From Hymenobacter sediminis (GTDB lineage: Bacteria > Bacteroidota > Bacteroidia > Cytophagales > Hymenobacteraceae): 64,000 nt of DNA. Positions 50,397 through 59,700 of this stretch are shown one piece after another (positions within the stretch are counted from its first letter, which is position 1; each line of letters begins with the position of its first letter). The stretch lies in contig NZ_QKNS01000002.1 of NCBI RefSeq assembly GCF_003231285.1, forward strand, positions 372,001 to 436,000, read 5' to 3'. The notes beneath the pieces were generated by a model. The model did no database searches. It had not been told where the DNA came from and saw nothing but the letters and a program-made list of their open reading frames with translations. The translations under genes were made by a program, and so were the position numbers.

Positions 50397-52649
50397 ATGG
50401 ACAACTTAGTCAGAAGGTTATTGAAAGCCTCGTGCGCCTTCGCGCTTACGGCTGCTATGGCCCAGCCTGCCCTGGCTCAAAGCACACGCAAGCAACTGAA
50501 GACTGCTAATAAGTTTTTCTCCCAAGAAAACTACCGGGCCTCCATTCCTTACTACGAGCAAGTGTTGGCCAAGGAGCCAAATAATGCGCAGGCATTGTTC
50601 CGGGCGGGTATTGCTTACATGTCTTTCGATAAGGAGAAGGCCAGCGACTATATCTATAAAGCGCAGCGCCTAAAAAAGAACGTATCGAAGGACGTAGAGT
50701 ACTGGTTGGGTCGGGTTGACCACCTGAACTATAACTTTGACGAGGCCATTACACACTTCCAGGCCTACAATGCTACTCTGAAAAGCAAAGACACCCGTAA
50801 AAAGGAACTGGCTCAGCTGATTCAGCACAGCAAAAACGCCAAAGTGCAGTTCAACAGCCCCAAGGACATCTTCGTGAAGAACTTGGGCCCCACCATCAAC
50901 AGCCAATACTCGGAGCACAGCCCCGTTATTTCCAGTGATGACAAGCTGTTGCTTTTCACTTCGCGTGGTGAGAACGTAACTGGCGCCGGTAATGCAGATG
51001 GCAAAAAAGGCGGCAACCTGGCTTCCGACGGTGAGTACTTCGAGGATATCTTCGAAGCCAAGCGCATTGACGAAGACGAATGGGAAAAGCCCCGTTCGTT
51101 GAGCGGCGTGCTGAACGGCAAAGGCCACGATGCTTCCATTCAGGTGTTCGACAACGACACCAAAATGCTGATGTACCGCCAGGACGAAAACGGCGACTTC
51201 TTCTACACGGAGAAGTCGGGTGGCGACTGGACGGCTCCGAAAAAACTCAATGGCAACATCAACTCGAAGGCTTATGAAGGAGATGCCTACATTACGCCAG
51301 ATGGCTTAACCATTTACTTCTCTACGGCCAAGTATTCCGAGGAAGGTACCCTCGATATTTACTACTCTACCCGCCAGCCCGGCGGCGACTGGGGACCGGC
51401 CAAAAGCATAGGCAACGCTGTTAACACTACCTACGACGACGACAGCCCGTACTTGAGCAAGGACGGCAAAACGCTGTACTTCTCGTCGCGTGGCCACAAT
51501 ACCATGGGTGGTTACGACATTTTCAAGTCGGAGTGGGACTCGGTGGGCAACAAGTGGGGCCGCCCTGAGAACATGGGCTACCCCATCAACACGCCCGATG
51601 ATGACTCTTACTACCGCTTGAGCCCAGATGGTAGCTATGCCTACCTGTCATCGTACCGCATTGGCGGCTACGGTGAGAAGGACATCTACACCATCAACTA
51701 CATCAAGAACGCTGTTATCCGGGGCCGGGTGCTTTCCCAAAAGGATAGCACCGTAATTCCGGGGGTAGAGTTGGTGTTCAGTGGCACCCAGGCCGATAAA
51801 ACGGCCCTGAGTTACCGCGACGTAACCAAGCCCGTAACCGGCGACTACCAAGTGAACGTGCTGTCGGGCCGTACCTACCAGGTAGCCGTGTCGAAAGACG
51901 GCAAGAACATCGAAACGCAAGAGTTTGCCGTTCCGATTTCTACCAACGACTCGACCGTTATTGAGAAAGATTTCTACGTTCCTTACGTAGATACCTTGTC
52001 CTCGCAGTACGCTCAGTTCAAGAAAATCTACTTCGACACGGATAAGTACAAGCTGCGTCCGGAGTCGATTACGGAACTGAACAACATCAGTCGGATTCTG
52101 AAGGCTAACCCTGGTGTAAACATTTCCATCGAGGGCCACTGCGACTCGCGCAACACCGACGAGTACAACATGGTACTGGGTCAGAACCGTTCGGACGCGG
52201 CCTACAACTACCTGAAGAAGTCGGGTGTTTCGGAAACGCGCATGGTGACGGTAAGCTATGGTGAGCGTCGTCCGGCTGCTGCTAATGATTCGCCGGAAAA
52301 CATGCAGCTGAACCGCCGCGTGGAGTTCCGCGTGATTGTTAAAGAAGGTGAAGCAGCTCCGCAGCTGACGAACCCATCGGCAGGTGGCACTACCGGGTCT
52401 TCTACCAGCTCTTCGGCTGCTCCGGCTACCCGCACTACTACCCCTCTGCAGCCTGGCAAGAGCAAGGCTAAGCTGCCCGATGGCACCAAGGTGAAAACCA
52501 AGGTGGATGAGGACAGCGACAAGGTGAAAGTAAAAACCAAAGGCGCTAACGACGAGAAGAGCAAGACCATCACCAAGGATGGTACCATCGACTCGAAGGC
52601 TAAGGAGGCTGATGGTTCGAAAACCAAAGTGAAGACGGACAACGACTAA
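50397..52649 (+). CDS. OmpA family protein with TPR, WD40-like and regulatory domains (PorE-like architecture)
   Basis: 750 residues from the ATG at 50397. Signal peptide ends near ALAQ (28). TPR-like helices (about 33-130) are followed by PD40/WD40-like blades (DGLTIYFSTAK, DGKTLYFSSRGHNTMGGYDIF, DGSYAYLSS), a carboxypeptidase-regulatory domain (IRGRVLSQKDSTVIPGVELV), and a C-terminal OmpA domain binding peptidoglycan (about 545-655; IYFDTDKYKLRPE, NRRVEFRV). A Lys/Asp-rich tail closes the protein. This domain order matches PorE/PG1058 of the type IX secretion system, but there is no lipobox, and similar proteins of other roles exist. Confidence 0.85.
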   Translation: MDNLVRRLLKASCAFALTAAMAQPALAQSTRKQLKTANKFFSQENYRASIPYYEQVLAKEPNNAQALFRAGIAYMSFDKEKASDYIYKAQRLKKNVSKDVEYWLGRVDHLNYNFDEAITHFQAYNATLKSKDTRKKELAQLIQHSKNAKVQFNSPKDIFVKNLGPTINSQYSEHSPVISSDDKLLLFTSRGENVTGAGNADGKKGGNLASDGEYFEDIFEAKRIDEDEWEKPRSLSGVLNGKGHDASIQVFDNDTKMLMYRQDENGDFFYTEKSGGDWTAPKKLNGNINSKAYEGDAYITPDGLTIYFSTAKYSEEGTLDIYYSTRQPGGDWGPAKSIGNAVNTTYDDDSPYLSKDGKTLYFSSRGHNTMGGYDIFKSEWDSVGNKWGRPENMGYPINTPDDDSYYRLSPDGSYAYLSSYRIGGYGEKDIYTINYIKNAVIRGRVLSQKDSTVIPGVELVFSGTQADKTALSYRDVTKPVTGDYQVNVLSGRTYQVAVSKDGKNIETQEFAVPISTNDSTVIEKDFYVPYVDTLSSQYAQFKKIYFDTDKYKLRPESITELNNISRILKANPGVNISIEGHCDSRNTDEYNMVLGQNRSDAAYNYLKKSGVSETRMVTVSYGERRPAAANDSPENMQLNRRVEFRVIVKEGEAAPQLTNPSAGGTTGSSTSSSAAPATRTTTPLQPGKSKAKLPDGTKVKTKVDEDSDKVKVKTKGANDEKSKTITKDGTIDSKAKEADGSKTKVKTDND

Positions 52650-52668
52650 TCACTTGTCTGCTACTAAG

Positions 52669-52701
52669 AAAACGGGTCGGGCTGGTAGTCCGACCCGTTT
52701 T
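52669..52701 (+). terminator. Rho-independent terminator
   Basis: Arms 52669-52680 and 52690-52701 are perfectly complementary (12 pairs), nine-base loop, T run follows. Confidence 0.85.
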
Positions 52702-52778
52702 TTTTCAACATAATGCAGGCAGGCCCGTTCTATTTGGGCAATTTCGCCCCTGTTTCCTCGTTCTTCGCCCTGAGAAGT

Positions 52779-53507
52779 ATGTCCGTAGTACCCTATAAAG
52801 ATGACGCCGCCGGCAAAAAGTCGCAGGTGGCCCAGATGTTCAACAGCATTGCCGGTAAGTATGACTTCCTGAACCACTTTCTGAGTGTGGGCACGGATAT
52901 CTACTGGCGCCGCCAAGCTGTGAATGAGCTTAAGCAACTGCGTCCGGCCCGTATTCTGGACATTGCTACCGGCACCGCCGACTTCGCTATTGAAACGTTG
53001 CGGGCTGCTACCCCAGATGCTCAGATTACAGGCGTGGACATTTCGGAGGGCATGCTGGAGGTAGGGCGCCGCAAGTTGGAGCAGAAGGGTCTCAGCCACC
53101 GCATCCGGCTGGAGCTGGGCGACTCAGAAAACCTGCCGTTTCCGGATGACCACTTCGATGCTGTGACGGCTTCTTTCGGGGTGCGCAATTTCGAGAACCT
53201 GGAAAAAGGGTTGGCCGAAATGCGCCGGGTGCTACGGCCAGGCGGTAAAATGGTGGTGCTGGAGTTTTCCAAACCCACTGCTTTTCCCATGAAGCAGGCC
53301 TACAATTTCTACTTCAAGAATATTCTGCCGGTGTTTGGCAAGATGATTTCCAAGGACCGCGCCGCTTACACCTACCTGCCCGAATCGGTGCAGGCCTTTC
53401 CGGATGGACAGGATTTCCTGGCCATTCTGCGTAAAATCGGCTTTAACTCTCCTGCATGGCAACCCCTCACGTTCGGTATCAGCTCCATCTACACGGCTCA
53501 AAAGTAG
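52779..53507 (+). CDS. menG: Demethylmenaquinone methyltransferase (UbiE/MenG)
   Basis: 242 residues from the ATG at 52779. UbiE motifs are intact: VAQMFNSIAGKYDFLNHFLSVGTDIYWRR, SAM-binding ILDIATGTADFAI, DSENLPFPDDHFDAVTASFGVRNFEN and MRRVLRPGGKMVVLEFSKP. It methylates demethylmenaquinone in the last step of menaquinone synthesis. Its 3' end overlaps porT by 52 bases. Confidence 0.95.
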   Translation: MSVVPYKDDAAGKKSQVAQMFNSIAGKYDFLNHFLSVGTDIYWRRQAVNELKQLRPARILDIATGTADFAIETLRAATPDAQITGVDISEGMLEVGRRKLEQKGLSHRIRLELGDSENLPFPDDHFDAVTASFGVRNFENLEKGLAEMRRVLRPGGKMVVLEFSKPTAFPMKQAYNFYFKNILPVFGKMISKDRAAYTYLPESVQAFPDGQDFLAILRKIGFNSPAWQPLTFGISSIYTAQK

Positions 53508-54268
53508 CCCGCCTAGCCTTGCTGGCGTTGGCCATTGGGGCACTGCCCTTCAGCGCCCAGGCCCAGCGCAAGAGCCGGACCAGCGCCAGCCGCGGCCGCA
53601 ACGGACAAGTAAAATCAGTAACGGTAGATAACCTGCCGGGCTATGATAGCCGCTGGCTGCACCTGGGCATGTTTGTGGCCCCTAACTTCTCGCGCTACAA
53701 GATTGAGCAGGCCGAAGGCTACCCTAACCAGGGTGTTTCCGCTAACTCCGTTATTAGTCCGGGCTTTTCCGTCGGCTTTCTGAGCGACGTCCGGATTGGC
53801 GACTACGGGGCTTTGAACTTCGCGCCTGGGGTAAGCTTCCTGACCCGCCGGATTGAGTTTAAGCCCTATGGCTACTCGCCACAAACCAGCAACGACCCGC
53901 AGGAAATCGAGGATCAGGAAATTGGCAGCACCCAGATTGATTTGCCGATTATGTTCAAGCTGAAATCGGAGCGGCGACGTAACTCACGGGTGTACATTAT
54001 TGGGGGCGTGCGGCCCAGCTTCAACATCGGCAACCGCCGCAAGGACCCCGAGGTAAATCTGCTGCAGGCCCAGACGAGCGACATCGCGCTGGAGTATGGG
54101 GTAGGGATGGACCTGTTCTATCCGTTCTTTAAATTTTCGCCCGAGCTGCGCTTTTCCCACGGCCTCAGCAACCTGCACAAGCCCGGCACCGATGTGTATA
54201 GCCGCAGCCTGCAGAGCATGAAAAGCAACACCGTGACCCTGTACCTGAACATCTGGTCGGGGCGCTAA
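53456..54268 (+). CDS. porT: Type IX secretion protein PorT family (outer-membrane beta-barrel)
   Basis: 270 residues. A long signal peptide (basic start, RLALLALAIGALPFSAQAQ core) leads to an eight-stranded-barrel-like region (DSRWLHLGMFVAPNFSRYKI, NFAPGVSFLTRRIEFKPYG, IDLPIMFKLKSERRRNSRVYIIGGVRPSFNIG, ending NTVTLYLNIW). The menG-porT order is, to my knowledge, conserved in Bacteroidota. PorT is an outer-membrane protein needed for type IX secretion and gliding. The only workable start lies inside menG (52-base overlap), suggesting translational coupling. Confidence 0.85.
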   Translation: MATPHVRYQLHLHGSKVARLALLALAIGALPFSAQAQRKSRTSASRGRNGQVKSVTVDNLPGYDSRWLHLGMFVAPNFSRYKIEQAEGYPNQGVSANSVISPGFSVGFLSDVRIGDYGALNFAPGVSFLTRRIEFKPYGYSPQTSNDPQEIEDQEIGSTQIDLPIMFKLKSERRRNSRVYIIGGVRPSFNIGNRRKDPEVNLLQAQTSDIALEYGVGMDLFYPFFKFSPELRFSHGLSNLHKPGTDVYSRSLQSMKSNTVTLYLNIWSGR

Positions 54269-54282
54269 TTTTTTTCCGGAAC

Positions 54283-55035
54283 ATGACGAAAACTGCACTA
54301 ATTACGGGAGCCTCTTCGGGCATTGGGCGGGCTACAGCTATTGCGCTGGGTAAGGCTGGCTTTCGGCTGGTGCTCACTGGCCGGCGCCGCGAGCGACTGG
54401 AGGAGCTGGCCCAGGAGCTAGGCGAGGTGCCTACCCATCTGCTGACCTTTGACGTGCGCGACCGGGCTGCTGTGGACGCGGCCATCCAAAGCCTACCCCC
54501 GGAGTTTCAGGAAATCGACGTGCTGATCAACAATGCCGGCAACGCCCACGGGCTGGCCCCCATTCAGGACGGCGACCCGCAGGACTGGGACGATATGATG
54601 GATGGGAACGTGAAGGGTTTGCTCTACGTGAGTCGCGCCGTGTTGCCCTCTATGACACGCCGCAACTCTGGGCACATCATCAACATAGGCTCCATTGCGG
54701 GCCACGAAACCTACGCCAACGGTAACGTGTACTGCGCCTCCAAGGCGGCTGTGGCGGCCCTGACCAAAGGCATGCGCCTAGATTTGCTACCCCACCACAT
54801 TCGGGTTGCGGAGGTGAACCCTGGCGCTGTGGAAACGGAGTTTTCGCAGGTGCGCTTCAAGGGCGACACGGAACGGGCTGCTACCGTGTACAAAGGCTTC
54901 GAGCCTCTGCGGGCTGAGGATGTTGCCGACCTGATTCAGTTTATGGTTACGCGCCCAGCCCACGTCAATATTGCTGAGGTGCTAATTCTGCCTGCCGCCC
55001 AGGCTTCTGCTACTTCTATCCGCAAGGACGCATAA
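54283..55035 (+). CDS. Short-chain dehydrogenase/reductase (YdfG-like)
   Basis: 250 residues, 14 bases after porT. Classical SDR: cofactor TGASSGIGRAT, NNAGN, catalytic Ser in NIGSIAG, and Y-x3-K in VYCASKAAVAAL. TGRRRERL after strand two suggests NADP(H). The YdfG-type relatives oxidise 3-hydroxy acids. Likely co-transcribed with menG-porT. Confidence 0.92.
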   Translation: MTKTALITGASSGIGRATAIALGKAGFRLVLTGRRRERLEELAQELGEVPTHLLTFDVRDRAAVDAAIQSLPPEFQEIDVLINNAGNAHGLAPIQDGDPQDWDDMMDGNVKGLLYVSRAVLPSMTRRNSGHIINIGSIAGHETYANGNVYCASKAAVAALTKGMRLDLLPHHIRVAEVNPGAVETEFSQVRFKGDTERAATVYKGFEPLRAEDVADLIQFMVTRPAHVNIAEVLILPAAQASATSIRKDA

Positions 55036-55063
55036 CGCGCCAACGGCTACCCCCTGTAAGATG

Positions 55064-55094
55064 AAGAAGGCCTCCCCTTAAGGGCGGCCTTCTT
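55064..55094. terminator. Bidirectional terminator
   Basis: AAGAAGGCC (55064-55072) pairs with GGCCTTCTT (55086-55094); convergent to the esterase gene, whose stop is the next base. Confidence 0.75.
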
Positions 55095-55769
55095 CTATTT
55101 AGAGACTGTTAGCTCGGCTTCATTAAGCTGGGCCAGGGCTGTAGCATTTAGTGCATGCTTGCCTTCAAAGCGGATAAGCCTTGGTTCTATCTGCATTTCC
55201 TGAAAAAAGCGCAGCTGCTTTTGCAAAGCCTCCTCCGAAACAAATTCATCCTCGGTACCGCACACCAAGGTAACCGGCAACCCTTGTAACAAGTGGGCCG
55301 CTTTCGTGAAATCCATGTCGGGCGGGAAAGCGCCAGCCCACAACACCAGATGTACGGGCCGGAACGGGGCTTGCGCCAGCCAGCGGCTAACGGTTGCGGC
55401 GCCCTGCGAAAATCCCAGGACTGTAACTGCCACCTCCGGAGCTGCCTGGGAAAGGATGCTTTCGGAGAGCTGATTGAGGTAGGTTACGTAATCGTCAATT
55501 TCCGTCAGGCGGTCTTCGCGGGTCATCCAAGTAGCGCCTACTCGTCCGCCCGTGCCTTGCAGGTAAAAACGCGAGAGGCCCTCGGGAGCTACAATAACCA
55601 GGCTGGGGTCGGCCTCCACCAAAAAGGAAAAGTGGCGGATGAAGTACATGGCCAGCTGCCCGTAGCCGTGGGCTACTACCCACACCCGGCGCGTAGCCAC
55701 GGAAAGCTCGCCCAATTGGTAGTACCGAGCCGTGCGCACGACCGGCAGATGGTGTTCTTGAGCAGCCAT
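55095..55769 (-). CDS. Alpha/beta hydrolase, phospholipase/carboxylesterase-like
   Basis: 224 residues from the ATG at 55769 (MAAQEHHLPV); the frame to 55835 adds an unlikely extension. Nucleophile elbow LGFSQGAAT, acid in CGTEDEFVS, and His in EGKHALN, with the WVVAHGYGQ oxyanion strand. It resembles cytosolic carboxylesterases/phospholipases of the YpfH/LysoPLA type, no signal peptide. Substrate unknown. Confidence 0.85.
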   Translation of the reverse strand: MAAQEHHLPVVRTARYYQLGELSVATRRVWVVAHGYGQLAMYFIRHFSFLVEADPSLVIVAPEGLSRFYLQGTGGRVGATWMTREDRLTEIDDYVTYLNQLSESILSQAAPEVAVTVLGFSQGAATVSRWLAQAPFRPVHLVLWAGAFPPDMDFTKAAHLLQGLPVTLVCGTEDEFVSEEALQKQLRFFQEMQIEPRLIRFEGKHALNATALAQLNEAELTVSK

Positions 55770-55867
55770 AAATAGTGAGGTTGTGCGTTTGACTGCGCTT
55801 GTGGTGCGGTCTGCGTGAATAAGGGCTAGAACCAATAAGGCGTTAGACTCACCAGTTCACCAACTCA

Positions 55868-56362
55868 CTAATTCACTCTCGGCAGGTCGTCGGAGGTGAA
55901 GCCGAAGGGGAGCAGATCGGAGAGGGAGCTGAACCGGTAGATGCTACCGTTCGGACCCTGCAGCAGCAGCGGAATAGCTTGTTTCTGGCGGTGCTCATAC
56001 TCGGCCATTACCTGCCGGCACGCCCCGCAGGAAGTAACGGGCACAAAGTCGCCGTTGGCGGGGCGGGCCGCTACGGCCATACCCACAATGCGGCGCTCCG
56101 GCTGGGAAGCAGCCAAGCCAAACAACGCCGTGCGCTCGGCGCACAGGCCCGAGGGGAAAGCCGCGTTTTCCTGATTAGTACCCCGGAAAATAGAACCATC
56201 GTCGAGCAGCAGCGCCGTGCCTACGTGGAAGTGGGAGTAGGGCGCATAAGCGTGGTCCGTGGCGGCGCGGGCGGCCTGCCAGGTAGTTGCTTCAGCGGGC
56301 GAGAGGTCAGCTTCGGAGGCCACCACGTCAACAGTGATGGTCAGGTGGAGGGGTTGGGCCAT
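55868..56362 (-). CDS. cdd: Cytidine deaminase
   Basis: 164 residues. Zinc site: C74-A-E76 (SGLCAERTALF) and C112-x2-C115 (TSCGACRQVMAEY), with the N-terminal YAPYSHFHVGTALL substrate region. It converts cytidine or deoxycytidine to (deoxy)uridine for pyrimidine salvage. The dimer/tetramer-type single-domain length is usual. Confidence 0.95.
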   Translation of the reverse strand: MAQPLHLTITVDVVASEADLSPAEATTWQAARAATDHAYAPYSHFHVGTALLLDDGSIFRGTNQENAAFPSGLCAERTALFGLAASQPERRIVGMAVAARPANGDFVPVTSCGACRQVMAEYEHRQKQAIPLLLQGPNGSIYRFSSLSDLLPFGFTSDDLPRVN

Positions 56363-56620
56363 CGGGGGCGGGAAAAGAACGGCCCGGTTCCGGCTGGCGG
56401 CCCCGGGTAGTGAAAAGGGGCGGTGAATGTACGATTTTTTTGCTTACGGCGAGGGTGCCCATCAGAAATAGATGGTTTTTCAATCGTCTCGGGCAAGCGC
56501 TATTCGCACGTACCGAAAGTAGCTGGGCCGGCCGCTTGTCTTCAAATTTCTAATATTGGCAGTCTGTGACCCTTCATGGTCAGAAACTGCCCACCCGCTT
56601 CCTACCTCCATCCACCCCGT

Positions 56621-57988
56621 ATGACCCGTATTCTGCTGCTCGGCGCCGGCCGCTCCGTTTCCTCTCTGCTGCACTACCTGCTTCGCCATGCTGCTACTGA
56701 AGGCTGGCAGCTTACCATTGCCGATATGCAGCCGGCCCACCTGGTACCGGTGCTAGCGGCTCATGCTGCTTATGCGCGTGCTGTTCCGTTTGATATGCAG
56801 GATGAAGCTAAGCTGGACGAGCTGGTGCGTGAGGCCGATGTGGTAATATCCATGCTGCCTGCGCTGCTACATGCTCCTGTGGCGCGGGCCTGCGTTCGGC
56901 ACGCACGCCACCTGGTAACGGCCAGCTACGTGAGCGAGGAAATCCGAAGCCTGGATGAAGAAGCCCAAAAAGCCGGCATCACCATCCTAATGGAGTGTGG
57001 CCTCGACCCCGGCCTCGACCATATGTCGGCCATGCGGCTCCTGACCAGCATCCGGAATCGAGGTGGGCAGATTACTTCGTTCAAATCGTACTGTGGCGGG
57101 CTGCTGGCGCCAGCGGCCGAGGCGGATAACCCGTGGAAGTACAAGTTTACCTGGAACCCGCGCAACGTGGTGCTGGCCGGCCAGAGCACCGCCAAATACC
57201 TGGAGGATGGTCGCCTGCGCTTCATTCCGTACCAGCAGCTGTTTGCCCGTACCGAAGCGCTGGCCGTGCCAGGGGTAGGGGAGTTCGAAGGCTACGCTAA
57301 CCGGGATTCTCTGAGCTACCGGGAGCCCTACGGTCTGCTCGACATCCCGACAATGCTCCGTGGCACTCTGCGTCGCCCCGGCTATTGCGCTGCCTGGCAT
57401 GCCTTGGTGCGCCTGGGCCTCACCGACGATGCCGTGCACCTCGGCAACCCTGCAACCCTGACCTGGGCCGAACTGGTGGAAGCCTACCTGCCGGTTAGCG
57501 CCGAAGCCCATAATTTGCCTGAGCGAGTAGCCGCCTACCTCGGTCTGACGCCCGAAGGCCCCGAAATGCAACGCCTCGCGTGGCTGGAGCTGTTTTCCGC
57601 GCGCCCGGTTGGGCTGCCCAATGCTACCCCGGCCCAGCTTCTGGAACGTCTGCTCACCGAGAAATGGGCCCTGCAACCCACCGACCACGACATGATTGTA
57701 ATGCAGCACCTCATCGGGTTTACCCTGAACGGTGAGCCACATCTGGCTACTTCCTCTCTGGTAGTACTTGGGGAAGATACGGTGCAAACGGCCATGGCTA
57801 AAACCGTAGGGCTACCGGTAGCTATGGCGGTGCGGCGGCTGGCGCAAGGCAAGCTCACGCAACGCGGGGTAGTTATTCCTACGCTACCCGAACTCTATGA
57901 CCCTATTCTGGATGAGCTGGACCAGGAGTATGGCATCCGGTTCGTGGAGGAAGTAGGGGTAGGGCCCTCCCCGGAACGGAGGGGGTAG
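56621..57988 (+). CDS. Saccharopine dehydrogenase family (L-glutamate-forming type)
   Basis: 455 residues from the ATG at 56621 (MTRILLLGAGR). N-terminal Rossmann fold with GAGRSVSSLLHYLL, DVVISMLPALLHAPVARACVRHARHLVTASYVS, and MECGLDPGLDHMSAM plus SYCGGLLAP, diagnostic of the Lys9-like saccharopine reductase/dehydrogenase group. A homologue would interconvert saccharopine with aminoadipate semialdehyde and glutamate in lysine breakdown. No lysine-ketoglutarate reductase is adjacent. Confidence 0.9.
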   Translation: MTRILLLGAGRSVSSLLHYLLRHAATEGWQLTIADMQPAHLVPVLAAHAAYARAVPFDMQDEAKLDELVREADVVISMLPALLHAPVARACVRHARHLVTASYVSEEIRSLDEEAQKAGITILMECGLDPGLDHMSAMRLLTSIRNRGGQITSFKSYCGGLLAPAAEADNPWKYKFTWNPRNVVLAGQSTAKYLEDGRLRFIPYQQLFARTEALAVPGVGEFEGYANRDSLSYREPYGLLDIPTMLRGTLRRPGYCAAWHALVRLGLTDDAVHLGNPATLTWAELVEAYLPVSAEAHNLPERVAAYLGLTPEGPEMQRLAWLELFSARPVGLPNATPAQLLERLLTEKWALQPTDHDMIVMQHLIGFTLNGEPHLATSSLVVLGEDTVQTAMAKTVGLPVAMAVRRLAQGKLTQRGVVIPTLPELYDPILDELDQEYGIRFVEEVGVGPSPERRG

Positions 57989-58034
57989 GCTACTATTGGT
58001 TATCTAAAATAGATCAGCGGCTTCCGGCGTTCAG

Positions 58035-58988
58035 ATGCCCATGCGAAACTACTTGTTGCTACGGGCGCGCTTGCTGGGCCGACTTCTGCGCGAGCTGGGC
58101 TGGTGGCGGTTGCTGCTGTTAGGCACGCTGCTGGGGCTCAGTACGGTTCGGGCGTTGGTGGTAGCAGCGGGTAGCCCAACTGTGGTATGGGTAGTACCTG
58201 TGGTAGTGGCTGGGTTGGCCTGGAGCTTCCACCGGCAGCGCGAAGACATTACTTTTCTGGAGCTGATGGCGCCTCGCTTTCGGCCTTGGCTAGCGGCGGA
58301 ATATGCCTTGCTGACGTTGCCGGTGGTACTCCTGCTGCTGGGTTTGGGTCGGGTTGAGGCCGCCGGACTTACCGTGGCGCTTACTGCGGCAGTGGCCCTG
58401 GCGCCGCCTGCCAAGGACAAAGCAGGCCGTTTTCGCCGGGGTAGCCTGTTCCGTAGCGTAGCGTTTGAGTGGGTAGGCGGCAGTCGGCGCGGCTGGCTGC
58501 CTTTGCTGTGGCTGGCGCTTTTGGGTGCGGCGGCTGCCACCCGCTATACCGCTACCGGCCCGGTGCTGGCCATCATAGGGTGGCTGCTCGTGCTGCTGGA
58601 GGTATATGGCCCGGCGGAACCCTGGACCTTGCTGCTACCGGTATTGCACGCACGCGGGCAGTGGCTGCGTAGCCGGGTTGGGTGGGGGCTGCTCTATTTT
58701 GGCCTAACGGTGGCCCCGCTGGCCGCCGTGCTGGCTTTAAGCCCGGCTGGAGTGGGAGGCACAATAGCGCTGCTGTTCTGGTGTGCCGTGGTGCTTACTA
58801 TGGTAGTACTGGCCAAATATGCCTTTTATCCGCACGCAACCTTGAGCCGCCTGACCCAGGCCGGGGCCGTGGTGGTTGGCCTGTCCGTAGTAGGTAGCAA
58901 CCCCGCGTATAGTGCGCTGCTGGCGGCTTGTTTTCTGGGGCTGATGCTTAAAAGCTACCGGCGCTTAGCCATGTATCGATATGATTGA
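58035..58988 (+). CDS. ABC-2 type exporter membrane subunit (putative)
   Basis: 317 residues, starts ATG 58035 or 58041. About eight hydrophobic segments in pairs; the first cytoplasmic loop is basic (LLRARLLGRLLRELGWWR). Its last eight bases overlap the ATP-binding gene, the usual sign of a two-component ABC transporter. No clear family signature, so substrate and even permease identity rest on context. Confidence 0.7.
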   Translation: MPMRNYLLLRARLLGRLLRELGWWRLLLLGTLLGLSTVRALVVAAGSPTVVWVVPVVVAGLAWSFHRQREDITFLELMAPRFRPWLAAEYALLTLPVVLLLLGLGRVEAAGLTVALTAAVALAPPAKDKAGRFRRGSLFRSVAFEWVGGSRRGWLPLLWLALLGAAAATRYTATGPVLAIIGWLLVLLEVYGPAEPWTLLLPVLHARGQWLRSRVGWGLLYFGLTVAPLAAVLALSPAGVGGTIALLFWCAVVLTMVVLAKYAFYPHATLSRLTQAGAVVVGLSVVGSNPAYSALLAACFLGLMLKSYRRLAMYRYD

Positions 58989-59685
58989 GATTCGCGGGTT
59001 GCGCAAGAGTTTCGGCCCCCATACCATTCTGCACCACATTGATCTGACCCTGCAGCCCGCTACCTTGCACGGGCTGGTGGGGGCCAACGGTGCGGGAAAA
59101 ACTACCCTGCTGCACTGCCTCTACGGGCTGCACTCCGATTACGAGGGCACCGTGCAGGAAACTACAGGCCTTGCTATTCGGCAGCATACCGGTCTGCTAC
59201 CCTACGAGCCGTATTTCTACCCTCGCCTTACTGGTCGCGAGTACGTGGAGTTCTGCCTGCAAGCTCGGGGGCGGCCCGTACCCGACTTAGCCGGCTGGAA
59301 CTATCTGCTGGAGCTACCCCTGGATCAGTACGCCGACGAATATTCGGCGGGAATGAAAAAGAAGCTGGCCTTGCTGGCCTTGCTGGTGCAGAATTTTCGC
59401 TACCTCATCCTCGATGAGCCTTTCAATGGGCTTGATCTGAGTACCAACTTGCTGGTGATGGAAATTCTGCGGCGCCTGCGGGGGCAGGGGGTAGGCATCC
59501 TGCTCACCTCACATCTGCTGGGCTCGCTCACCGAGCTATGCGACGAAATAACCGTGCTGGCCGACGGCCGGGTGCTGCGTCACTACCCCGCCACCCACTT
59601 CGGGCAGCTGCAAACCGACCTGCTGGATACCCTGCACCAGCAGAAACTAGCCCATCTGCGGCAGCTGCTACCCGATGTCGTCTGA
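58981..59685 (+). CDS. ABC transporter ATP-binding protein
   Basis: 234 residues. Walker A GANGAGKTT, signature region EYSAGMKKKLALLA, Walker B YLILDEPFNGLDLS and H-loop TSHLLG. This YSxGM signature is common in ABC-2 type exporters. Starts inside the end of the membrane-subunit gene and pairs with it. Confidence 0.92.
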   Translation: MIEIRGLRKSFGPHTILHHIDLTLQPATLHGLVGANGAGKTTLLHCLYGLHSDYEGTVQETTGLAIRQHTGLLPYEPYFYPRLTGREYVEFCLQARGRPVPDLAGWNYLLELPLDQYADEYSAGMKKKLALLALLVQNFRYLILDEPFNGLDLSTNLLVMEILRRLRGQGVGILLTSHLLGSLTELCDEITVLADGRVLRHYPATHFGQLQTDLLDTLHQQKLAHLRQLLPDVV

Positions 59686-59700
59686 GCCTGACACATGCTG

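Noticed and set aside
59340-59380. Unusual ABC signature motif YSAGM
   Set aside because: Variation of LSGGQ to YSxGM is common among ABC-2 type exporters.
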